Shown here: one piece after another, positions 25,901 to 33,643 of the stretch | Layout of the letters: the number at the start of each line of letters is the position of its first letter | Position numbering within the stretch: the stretch's first letter is position 1 | Assembly: GCF_000284335.1 (NCBI RefSeq) | Contig: NC_017096.1 | Span: 682,001 to 746,000, forward strand | Direction: 5' to 3' | Origin: Caldisericum exile AZM16c01 | Lineage (GTDB): Bacteria > Caldisericota > Caldisericia > Caldisericales > Caldisericaceae | Length of the DNA stretch: 64,000 bases | Position numbers and translations under genes: made by a program | Notes under the pieces: model-generated | The model's database searches: none | Seen by the model: the letters and a program-made list of their open reading frames with translations, nothing else | Told to the model about the DNA's origin: nothing

Positions 25901-27448
25901 ATGTCGGTACCGTACATTTTGTATGTCCTTGTTACTATTTTTATGTTTGCTATTGGTGCAATAATAGGATGGGTAGTTCAAGGTTATATCTATAAGTCTA
26001 AGATAGGTTCATTCGACGAGTATGTTAAGAAGAAGCAGGAAGAGTTGGAAAGGAAATTAGAAGTTCAGGAACGTGAATTAAAGATTCATTCGAAGGAAGA
26101 ATTAGAGAGAAAGATACAGGAGTTAGAAAGCAAATACAAGGAAAGACAGAGAGAACTTCAGGAAATTGAGAATAGACTTTTAAAAAAGGAAGAAATTGTT
26201 GATAGACGTGCACAATTTCTTGATAAAAAGGAAAAAGACCTCCTAAAAAAAGAGGAAGATATTTTAACTTTAAATAAACAAATCGAGGAAAAAGCGAAAA
26301 GTATCGAAGCAGAGCTCTTTAAAATTGCATCCTTAACAAGAGAGGAAGCAAGGCAGATCATTCTGAAGGAGGTTGAGGAGAGTTTAAAGAAAGATATAGC
26401 AAGAAAGGTTTCTGAGGCTGAGGAGGAGATAAGATCAATTGCAAAAGAGAAAGCAAAAGTAATATTATCCGAAGCAATGGAAAGTTGTGCAATTGATTAT
26501 GTTGCAGAAACCACAGTATCGGTAGTGCCGCTTCCTTCTGATGAGTTAAAGGGAAGGATTATTGGTCGTGAAGGAAGAAACATTAGAACCTTTGAAACTC
26601 TAACAGGTGTTGACCTCTTAATTGATGATACACCTGAAGCAGTAACATTGTCTTGTTTTGACCCAATAAGAAGGGAAATTGCACGACGAGCACTTGAAAA
26701 ATTGATCATTGATGGAAGAATACATCCTGCAAGAATTGAAGAATTTGTAAGCGAAGCAGAGGCACAATTCGAAGAAAGTCTAATAAAGGATGCAGAGGAT
26801 GCCCTAATGAGTATTTCGTTGTATGGCTTCCCAATTGAATTAAAGAAGATAATTGGTGAAATGAAATATAGGACAAGTTACGGTCAAAACCTTCTAAAAC
26901 ATTCTCTTGAAGTTGCAACAATTGCTGGAATCATTGCTCAAGAAATTGGTGAAAACGTTGTACTTGCAAAAAGGGCGGGATTTTTGCATGACATAGGGAA
27001 AGTTATTTCTCAGGAGTATGAAGGCCCTCATGCGCTTACTGGAGGGGAACTTTTGAGAAAATTTGGTGAAAACGAATTAGTTATTCATGCTGTTCAGTCA
27101 CACCATGGTGATATAAAACAAGAAACTGCTCTGGACGTTATAGTCCAGGTGGCTGATACGTTATCTGCAACAAGGCCTGGTGCAAGAAGAGAAGACCTTG
27201 AAAACTACATAAAGAGAATGGAGGAACTCGAGCGAATTGCAAGCTCTGTAACTGGTGTTAAAAAGGCGTTTGTAGTCCAAGCGGGACGTGAAGTTAGAAT
27301 TCTTGTAAATCCTGAGGAAGTTGACGAAGAAACTTCGCAGAAGATTGCAAGAGATGTTGCAAGGACGATTGAAGAGTCTTTGGTATATCCAGGCATTATT
27401 AAGGTTACTGTCGTAAGAGAAACTCGATATGTAGAGTATGCAAAATAG
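25901..27448 (+). CDS. rny: Ribonuclease Y
   Basis: RNase Y is a membrane-anchored endoribonuclease that initiates mRNA decay in many bacteria without RNase E. The 515-residue protein begins with a transmembrane helix (ILYVLVTIFMFAIGAIIG). A long charged coiled coil follows (about 30-190), then a KH domain (GRIIGREGRNIRTFE) and an HD domain with HDIGK and HHGD metal ligands. ATG 25901 has the SD AGGGAGGTGA; a GTG at 25892 sits inside that SD. It overlaps uvrC by 11 bp. Confidence 0.96.
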   Translation: MSVPYILYVLVTIFMFAIGAIIGWVVQGYIYKSKIGSFDEYVKKKQEELERKLEVQERELKIHSKEELERKIQELESKYKERQRELQEIENRLLKKEEIVDRRAQFLDKKEKDLLKKEEDILTLNKQIEEKAKSIEAELFKIASLTREEARQIILKEVEESLKKDIARKVSEAEEEIRSIAKEKAKVILSEAMESCAIDYVAETTVSVVPLPSDELKGRIIGREGRNIRTFETLTGVDLLIDDTPEAVTLSCFDPIRREIARRALEKLIIDGRIHPARIEEFVSEAEAQFEESLIKDAEDALMSISLYGFPIELKKIIGEMKYRTSYGQNLLKHSLEVATIAGIIAQEIGENVVLAKRAGFLHDIGKVISQEYEGPHALTGGELLRKFGENELVIHAVQSHHGDIKQETALDVIVQVADTLSATRPGARREDLENYIKRMEELERIASSVTGVKKAFVVQAGREVRILVNPEEVDEETSQKIARDVARTIEESLVYPGIIKVTVVRETRYVEYAK

Positions 27449-29075
27449 TCTTAAATTTCCGGAGGAGTTGGAGTTTTTACCTGACTCTTCCGGTGTGTAT
27501 ATTTTAAAAGATAAAGAAAATAAAGTCATTTATGTAGGAAAGGCAAAATCACTTAAAAAGAGAGTAAGTTCATACAAAAATCCTAAAGATACAAAAGGTA
27601 AAGCGCTTTTTTCAAGAATAAGAACTATTGAATTTATCATAACAGAAAACCCAGATGAAGCCCTTCTTCTTGAAAACAATCTTATTAAAAAATTCAAGCC
27701 GCCTTTCAATGTAAGACTTGTAGATGACGAGAACTATCCATATATAAAGATAACTGATGAAGAGTATCCAAAAATTCAAAAAGTCTACAGGATTAGAGGC
27801 GAAAAGGGAAATTATTTTGGCCCATTCCCTCATGGAAAGGCAGTAGATACAACAATTAAGACTCTTCGTAAGATATTTCCAATTCGTTCGTGTAATCTAA
27901 AAATAAGTGAAGAAAAAAAGTATCAGCCCTGCATGCTTTATCAAATTGGACTTTGCTCTGCACCATGTGCACATCTTATAAGCAAAGTAGATTATATAAA
28001 AACAGTTGAAAATTTGAAGACTTTTTTAAGAAGCGAAGACAAATCAATTATTAACACTCTTGCAAATGAAATGGAAAAAGCAAAAAGAGAATTACAATTT
28101 GAGAGAGCAATCATATATCGTGATGCAATTAATGGGCTTAATGCGATTTTCTCCTCGCAACGTGTTATTACCGAAGAAAATGTGAATTTCGACCTAATTA
28201 CAGGCGAGATAAAAGGTGATAAGAGTTGTGTTGTGAAAGTAACTATAAGAAACGGGAGGGTTGTAAGCCTTTATCCATTTATTTTGGAATCTTTAGAAGA
28301 TAAACCAACGCTTATCGAGCAATTTTTGATTTCGTATTCACAACATGCGACATCTGAAAAGATATATGTTGATTGTTCTTTGGAGAACAAAGAAGCACTT
28401 GAAAAATTTCTGAAAGAAAAAACAGGACATAAAGTGCAAATTGTAAAAGCTAAAGGGAAAGCTTCCAAAAAAGTTTTAGAATTTGCAAAAGAAAATGCAA
28501 AATTACACCTTGAGAATTATCTAAAAAGAAAAGAAAATGAAACACCAAAAGTCCTTGTCCAAATGAAAGAGATACTTTCCTTAAAGCATATTCCTATAAG
28601 AATTGAAGGCTATGATATTTCAAATATACAAGGGAAATTCGCAGTGGGATCAATGGTTGTGTTTACTCGTGGGAAAAAAGATAAAGATGAATATCGTAGA
28701 TTTAGAATAAAATTTGTGGAAGGTCCAAATGATTATGCAATGCTTTATGAGGTACTTTTAAGGAGATTTATGCATAATGAAGAAGGCTTTTCAAAAGAAC
28801 TTCCTAATCTTGTCCTTATTGACGGAGGTTTAGGTCAACTTGAAGTTGGGAAAAAAGTAAAAGAGATATTGAACCTTGATGTTGATTTTATTTCACTTGC
28901 AAAAAAAGAAGAACTTGTTTTTACTGAGAAGAGTAACGAACCGATAAGACTTGAAAGAGACTCACCTGTTCTTAAGTTATTACAACAGGTAAGGGATGAA
29001 TCACATAGATTTGCAAAGGCATACTTTAAGGAGTTGCATTCTAAGATAATTACGGAGGACGGAAATGAAGAATAA
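27438..29075 (+). CDS. uvrC: UvrABC excinuclease subunit C without the C-terminal HhH domain
   Basis: UvrC makes both incisions in nucleotide excision repair. The GIY-YIG domain (GVYILKDKENKVIYVGKAKSL), the cysteine-rich region with CxLYQIGLCSAPC, the UVR motif (LANEMEKAKRELQFERAI) and the RNase H-like second nuclease (EGYDISNIQGK, LVLIDGGLGQLEVG) are all present. The protein stops at residue 545, shortly after RDESHRFAKAYFKEL, where canonical UvrC continues into a tandem helix-hairpin-helix DNA-binding domain. The next gene starts inside its last codons, leaving no room for a remnant. It overlaps rny at the start. Confidence 0.93.
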   Translation: MQNSLKFPEELEFLPDSSGVYILKDKENKVIYVGKAKSLKKRVSSYKNPKDTKGKALFSRIRTIEFIITENPDEALLLENNLIKKFKPPFNVRLVDDENYPYIKITDEEYPKIQKVYRIRGEKGNYFGPFPHGKAVDTTIKTLRKIFPIRSCNLKISEEKKYQPCMLYQIGLCSAPCAHLISKVDYIKTVENLKTFLRSEDKSIINTLANEMEKAKRELQFERAIIYRDAINGLNAIFSSQRVITEENVNFDLITGEIKGDKSCVVKVTIRNGRVVSLYPFILESLEDKPTLIEQFLISYSQHATSEKIYVDCSLENKEALEKFLKEKTGHKVQIVKAKGKASKKVLEFAKENAKLHLENYLKRKENETPKVLVQMKEILSLKHIPIRIEGYDISNIQGKFAVGSMVVFTRGKKDKDEYRRFRIKFVEGPNDYAMLYEVLLRRFMHNEEGFSKELPNLVLIDGGLGQLEVGKKVKEILNLDVDFISLAKKEELVFTEKSNEPIRLERDSPVLKLLQQVRDESHRFAKAYFKELHSKIITEDGNEE

Positions 29076-29418
29076 AATTTTGGTGAGTTTCATTGTTAAC
29101 GCAATTGCCCTTTACTTAGTAAGTTTAATTGTTCCCGGGATATCTTTTGATAACACATTAAGTATTCTTGTTGCAAGCCTAATTTTTGGTATTGTGAACT
29201 CAGTCATAAGACCTTTCTTTATGTTCTTATCGCTTCCACTAATATTTCTTACCTTAGGTCTATTTATGTTTATAATTAACGGATTAATGCTTAAAATCGT
29301 TTCGCTTCTTGTTCCCGGCTTTCATGTCTACTCTTTCTGGGATGCGGTATTTGCATCTCTTCTTTTGTCAGTAATTTCGGTGGTTTTGAAGGGGGTTTTA
29401 TTTGGAAAAAATCGATAG
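29065..29418 (+). CDS. YvlD-like four-helix membrane protein (Phage_holin_4_2 family)
   Basis: The 117-residue protein has four predicted transmembrane helices. The family pattern VNAIALYLVSLIVPGI, SLIFGIVNSVIRPF and LSLPLIFLTLGLFMFIING is clear; VPGF near residue 86 echoes the first VPGI. Despite the Pfam name, chromosomal copies are not phage holins; their role is unknown and some belong to envelope-stress regulons. SD GGAGG lies 6 bases before ATG 29065. It overlaps uvrC upstream and hflX downstream. Confidence 0.82.
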   Translation: MKNKILVSFIVNAIALYLVSLIVPGISFDNTLSILVASLIFGIVNSVIRPFFMFLSLPLIFLTLGLFMFIINGLMLKIVSLLVPGFHVYSFWDAVFASLLLSVISVVLKGVLFGKNR

Positions 29419-30667
29419 AAAGGCAATCCTTGTACATATCATAAGTAAGGAAAATAAAGAGCTAAGAGAAGAGTATCTTGAAGAATTTAGACTTCTTGTA
29501 GAAACTCTTTCCTATGAAATTGTTGCAGAAACAACATATTCACTGAGAGAACCGCGTTATTCAACTTTTCTTGGAACAGGAAAAATCGAGGAATTAAAAA
29601 AACTTGCACAACTTACAGATGCTAAAATTGTTTTTATTGATACTACTTTAACATTCCTCCAGTTAAGAAATCTTTCTAAGGAACTTGGCGTTCCCGTTGT
29701 TGATAGACCACATCTTATTCTTATGATATTTTCTATGCGAGCACGGACAACTGAAGCAAAACTTCAGGTAGAATTATCACAACTCAAGATGCGTCTTCCT
29801 GAAATTGTTCATGAAGACGTAGATTTAGATCAACAGACAGGTTCTGAAATGGGATTAAAAGGACCAGGTGAAAGAAAAACTGAGTTAAAGAGGCGATATA
29901 TTGCAAAAAGGATTCAAATACTTGAGAAAAAACTGGAAGAAATTAAAAAACACAGAGTTGAAATTAGAAAACGAAGGACAAAAAGTAGTATTCCTATAAT
30001 TTCAATAGTAGGATATACTAATGCAGGCAAGTCAACTCTTTTAAATACATTGACTCAAAGTGAAGCTTATGTGGAGGATAAACTTTTTGCAACGCTTGAC
30101 AGTCTTTCGAGGGTGGGTGAGATAAAACAAAATATCTCTGCTATTTTTGTTGATACAATAGGTTTTATAAGAGATTTACCGCCACAACTTATCTATGCAT
30201 TTCACTCAACTCTTGAAGAAATTCTTGATTCGTGGATAATTATACATCTTGTTGATGCATCAGACCCTCTTTTTAGGGATAAAATGGAGGTTGTTCTTTG
30301 TACACTTAAAGATTTAGGAGCATCTAATATTCCAATTATTACAGTATTTAATAAGATTGACAAAATCGGTGAAGAGCCTCTCAAATATCTACAATCAATT
30401 TACAAAGATGCCATTTTTATCTCAGCCAAGGAGAGTATTGGTATCGACCAGTTAAAAGAACGTCTTGCAAACATGCTTAGCGAATTGATAGTAAGAGTAA
30501 AAATAGTTTTGCCTTATAAAGACGCTCATCTTCTTGATGAGATTTACACTGTAGCGAATGTCATTTCAAGAAAAGATACAGAAGAAAATATCATATTGTA
30601 CGTCGAAGGCTACTACTCAAATTTAGGTAAATTCAAAAATTATTTTTCTTCCCAAAGGACTGCTTGA
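29402..30667 (+). CDS. hflX: GTPase HflX
   Basis: HflX is a ribosome-binding GTPase that splits or rescues stalled 70S ribosomes under stress. The 421-residue protein has the N-terminal HflX domain with FLGTGKIEEL and the glycine-rich GLKGPGERKTE linker. The G domain follows (G1 GYTNAGKST, G3 DTIGFIRDLP, G4 FNKIDK, G5 SAKE). Start is TTG 29402 with SD GAAGGGGG, inside the end of the preceding gene. Confidence 0.94.
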   Translation: MEKIDRKAILVHIISKENKELREEYLEEFRLLVETLSYEIVAETTYSLREPRYSTFLGTGKIEELKKLAQLTDAKIVFIDTTLTFLQLRNLSKELGVPVVDRPHLILMIFSMRARTTEAKLQVELSQLKMRLPEIVHEDVDLDQQTGSEMGLKGPGERKTELKRRYIAKRIQILEKKLEEIKKHRVEIRKRRTKSSIPIISIVGYTNAGKSTLLNTLTQSEAYVEDKLFATLDSLSRVGEIKQNISAIFVDTIGFIRDLPPQLIYAFHSTLEEILDSWIIIHLVDASDPLFRDKMEVVLCTLKDLGASNIPIITVFNKIDKIGEEPLKYLQSIYKDAIFISAKESIGIDQLKERLANMLSELIVRVKIVLPYKDAHLLDEIYTVANVISRKDTEENIILYVEGYYSNLGKFKNYFSSQRTA

Positions 30668-30692
30668 AAAATACTTGAAAAATTGGTAAAAT
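30664..30692 (+). promoter_or_regulatory. Promoter of the cvpA-like/queA/tgt operon, predicted leaderless
   Basis: TTGAAA (30664-30669), a 17-base spacer and TAAAAT (30687-30692) make a good promoter whose start falls at 30699-30700, the A of the ATG. There is no SD. The -35 overlaps the hflX stop codon. Confidence 0.62.
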
Positions 30693-30699
30693 CATTAGT

Positions 30700-31407
30700 A
30701 TGAATACGAACTACGTTGATATTTTTGTATTTGCTTTATTGTTGACTGAGTTTTTCGTTGGGATAAATAGAGGTGCAATTCTTTTTATATTTGATATTAT
30801 TGGGATAGTCTTAGGAGTTTTTTTGTCAAACTTGCTTGCGCCTAAGTTATCGCTTTTTCTAAATCATAGTTTTCATCTTGATAAAAGTATTGCTGAAAAA
30901 ATTCAAAATCTTGTAAATATTCCTGGAGGTTTTTCAAGTCTTGGAGCAACTTTTGAAAATGTTTCTAAGACTATAACGAATATGCATCTTCCTAAAACGC
31001 TTGAAAATTTTATCCTCGCAAATGGAACAGAGCCTTATTTGAGCGTGAAAGATTTTATAACTCTGCGTTTATCTCAATTTCTTGTAAATGCGATTTCTTA
31101 CGTACTTGTTTTTGTTATCGTAATTTTGATAGTTAGAATTGTTGCGTTAATAATTAGGCAAACCTTGAGAGTAAGTCCTTTCTTAAGGTGGATTGATATA
31201 ATCCTTGGCGGCGTTTTGCGTGTTGCATTATCACTTACCATAATTGCAGTTGTGATACATATGCTGGGGTTCGTTTTCTCATATCTTGATCTATCGCAAA
31301 GCGAGTTTTTCAAGATGCTCATAAGTTCGAGAACATATTACATTTCGGAAACTTATTTTCAATTGATCTCAAATTACCTAACTTCCATTATTGCGAATTT
31401 TAAATGA
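30700..31407 (+). CDS. CvpA-like integral membrane protein
   Basis: The 235-residue protein has four to five transmembrane segments: about 7-45 (two helices), about 130-150 and about 164-190. The N-terminal arrangement, Asp in the first helix then GINRGAILFIFDIIGIVLGVFLS, fits the CvpA/colicin V production family. That family has poorly defined functions in envelope integrity. A longer soluble insert (about 50-120) is unusual. The gene appears to start a leaderless mRNA and is followed two bases later by queA. Confidence 0.65.
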   Translation: MNTNYVDIFVFALLLTEFFVGINRGAILFIFDIIGIVLGVFLSNLLAPKLSLFLNHSFHLDKSIAEKIQNLVNIPGGFSSLGATFENVSKTITNMHLPKTLENFILANGTEPYLSVKDFITLRLSQFLVNAISYVLVFVIVILIVRIVALIIRQTLRVSPFLRWIDIILGGVLRVALSLTIIAVVIHMLGFVFSYLDLSQSEFFKMLISSRTYYISETYFQLISNYLTSIIANFK

Positions 31408-31408
31408 T

Positions 31409-32434
31409 ATGGCAAATTTAGATTTTCTTGACTACAACCTTGACAAAGAACTTATTGCGCAACATCCGATCTATCCAAGAGATCATGCACGTCTTATGGT
31501 TGTTCACAGAGATACAGGCGAAATTGAGCATAGGAAATTTTACAACATTGTGGAATATTTGAAGAAAGGTGATTGTCTTGTCTTAAATAATAGCAAGGTT
31601 TTGAAGGCTCGATTTTTGGGAACAAATATTAGAACAGGTGGCAAAAGAGAGATTTTTCTTTTAAAATACCTATCTTATAAAAAATGGCTTGCTTTAACAT
31701 CGCCAAATGATAGAGTTCATGTTGGAGATGAGATACTTGTTAGTAAAGATCCAGAAGTCAAAGTTAGGGTATTATTAAAAGGCGAATTTGGAGAGAATAC
31801 AGTTGAATTTGAAAGTGCTCTTGAGATGGAAGAGGTTTTAAAATATGGAGAAGTTCCTCTTCCACCTTATATAAAGGCAAAGGTGAATTTGGAGGAATAT
31901 CAAACAGTCTATGCGAATCTTTTAGGATCCGTTGCATCGCCTACTGCAGGGCTTCATTTTACGAAAGAACTTTTAAAGCAAATTGAAGAAATGGGTGTTT
32001 GTGTTAAATATATTACACTACATGTTGGCCTTGGGACATTTAAACCAATCAAGGAAGATGATTTAAATAAACACAAAATGCATGAAGAGGAATTCTTTAT
32101 TTCAAAAGACACCGCAAAAACTGTGAATGAAGTAAAAGCAAATGGTGGAAGAATAATTGCTGTTGGAACAACAGTTGTAAGGGCTCTTGAAACAGCATCG
32201 ACAAGAAACCACATTTTGAAACCATATTCAGGCTCGACACGCCTATTTATTAAACCTGGATATCCATTTAAGATGGTTGATGCACTTATTACAAACTTTC
32301 ATTTTCCAAAAACTACACTCCTTGCTTTGGTTTGTGCCTTTGCTTCAACTGAATTAACTTTGAAGGCGTATAATATTGCCGTAAAAGAAAGATATAGATT
32401 TTATAGTTTTGGCGATGCAATGCTTATCCTATGA
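31409..32434 (+). CDS. queA: S-adenosylmethionine:tRNA ribosyltransferase-isomerase QueA
   Basis: QueA transfers the ribosyl moiety of SAM to preQ1 in tRNA, giving epoxyqueuosine. The 341-residue protein begins MANLDFLDYNLDKELIAQHP, the family opening. It also has SVASPTAGLHFT and LHVGLGTFKP, and ends in NFHFPKTTLLALVCAF and the YRFYSFGDAMLI signature. I choose ATG 31409 just after the preceding stop; a TTG at 31391 adds only overlap-coded residues. It sits next to tgt, the preceding step of the pathway. Confidence 0.96.
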   Translation: MANLDFLDYNLDKELIAQHPIYPRDHARLMVVHRDTGEIEHRKFYNIVEYLKKGDCLVLNNSKVLKARFLGTNIRTGGKREIFLLKYLSYKKWLALTSPNDRVHVGDEILVSKDPEVKVRVLLKGEFGENTVEFESALEMEEVLKYGEVPLPPYIKAKVNLEEYQTVYANLLGSVASPTAGLHFTKELLKQIEEMGVCVKYITLHVGLGTFKPIKEDDLNKHKMHEEEFFISKDTAKTVNEVKANGGRIIAVGTTVVRALETASTRNHILKPYSGSTRLFIKPGYPFKMVDALITNFHFPKTTLLALVCAFASTELTLKAYNIAVKERYRFYSFGDAMLIL

Positions 32435-32442
32435 GGTGATAC

Positions 32443-33570
32443 ATGTTTGATATAAAGTTCAAAGTTTTAGCAGAAGATAGTTGGTCAAGGGCTCGAATTA
32501 CACAGTTCGAAACGCCACATGGCACCATTGAGACACCTGTTTTTATGCCTGTTGGAACACAGGCAACCGTTAAGACGCTTACATCTGATGAAATTAGAGA
32601 AATTGGCTTTAAGATTATACTTTCAAACACATACCATCTATATTTACAACCAGGTGCTTCAATCATTGAAAAAGCGGGTGGCATCCACAAATTTATGGAT
32701 TGGGATGGAGCAGTGCTTACAGATAGCGGTGGCTTCCAGGTGTTATCTTTGAAAGATTTGAGGAAGATTAACTCAGATGGCGTGGAATTTAAGTCATTTA
32801 TTGATGGGTCAAAACACTTTTTCACTCCTGAACTTGTAATTGAGACACAAGAAAAAATTGGATCTGACATTGCAATTCCACTCGATATATGTGGAACATA
32901 CCCAAGTCCGCACTCTGAAACGAAAAGGGAACTTGATATAACAGTTGAATGGGCAAAAAGAAGTTTAAAAGCACACAAAAGAGAAGATCAAATTCTTTTT
33001 GGTGTAATTCAAGGAGGATTTTATAAAGACCTCCGAAAAGAGGCTGTTGAAAGAATTTTAGAATTGGATTTTCCTGGCGTTACACTTGGTGGATTAAGTA
33101 TTGGAGAAGAAAAAGAACTTACAGCCGAGATGGTTGACTACACGGTGTCTCTCTTGCCAAAATATAAACCAAGATACTTTATGGGAGTTGGAGATCCGAT
33201 AAGCATACTTGAATATGTACGGCTTGGAGTTGATATGTTTGATTGTGTCCTTCCAACAAGAATTGCAAGAAATAGAACTCTTTTTACAAAAACTGGTACA
33301 ATAAAAATAACAAAAGCAATATATAAAGAGGATTTTACTCCTATAGAAAATGATTGTGGATGTTATACCTGTAAACATTATACAAAGGCATATTTAAATC
33401 ATCTTTTTAAAGCAAAGGAGCATCTTGCAGGTCGTCTTGCAACCATTCATAATCTCTATTTCATGAACTGGTTAATACAAGAAATAAGAAAATCAATTAA
33501 GGAAGGGTATTTTAAGGACTTTTACCAAGAATTTAAAAGTAAGTATAAAGAGGGGAATAATTCAGAATAA
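32443..33570 (+). CDS. tgt: Queuine tRNA-ribosyltransferase (tRNA-guanine transglycosylase)
   Basis: Tgt exchanges guanine-34 for preQ1 in tRNAs with GUN anticodons, for example the tRNA-His at 16027. The 375-residue TIM barrel has the substrate-site block LTDSGGFQVLSL and the nucleophile Asp in DCVLPTRIARNRT. The zinc site is CGCYTCKHYTKAYLNHL plus a downstream His. SD GAGGTGAT precedes ATG 32443. No queF, queC, queD or queE is nearby. Confidence 0.97.
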   Translation: MFDIKFKVLAEDSWSRARITQFETPHGTIETPVFMPVGTQATVKTLTSDEIREIGFKIILSNTYHLYLQPGASIIEKAGGIHKFMDWDGAVLTDSGGFQVLSLKDLRKINSDGVEFKSFIDGSKHFFTPELVIETQEKIGSDIAIPLDICGTYPSPHSETKRELDITVEWAKRSLKAHKREDQILFGVIQGGFYKDLRKEAVERILELDFPGVTLGGLSIGEEKELTAEMVDYTVSLLPKYKPRYFMGVGDPISILEYVRLGVDMFDCVLPTRIARNRTLFTKTGTIKITKAIYKEDFTPIENDCGCYTCKHYTKAYLNHLFKAKEHLAGRLATIHNLYFMNWLIQEIRKSIKEGYFKDFYQEFKSKYKEGNNSE

Positions 33571-33582
33571 TTTAATCCGAAT

Positions 33583-33609
33583 TTGAGATAACGAAATTTT
33601 CTGTATAAT
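33583..33609 (+). promoter_or_regulatory. Promoter of the GH57 lipoprotein gene
   Basis: TTGAGA (33583-33588) and a perfect TATAAT (33604-33609) are 15 bases apart, slightly short; the next base register gives 16. The leader contains the strong SD AAAGGAGGT before ATG 33644. Confidence 0.5.
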
Positions 33610-33643
33610 TTATTACGTATTGTAAATAATAAAGGAGGTAGGT

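Noticed and set aside
29065-29418. Prophage holin
   Set aside because: The family name suggests a holin, but no phage genes surround it and YvlD-like proteins are ordinary chromosomal membrane proteins.
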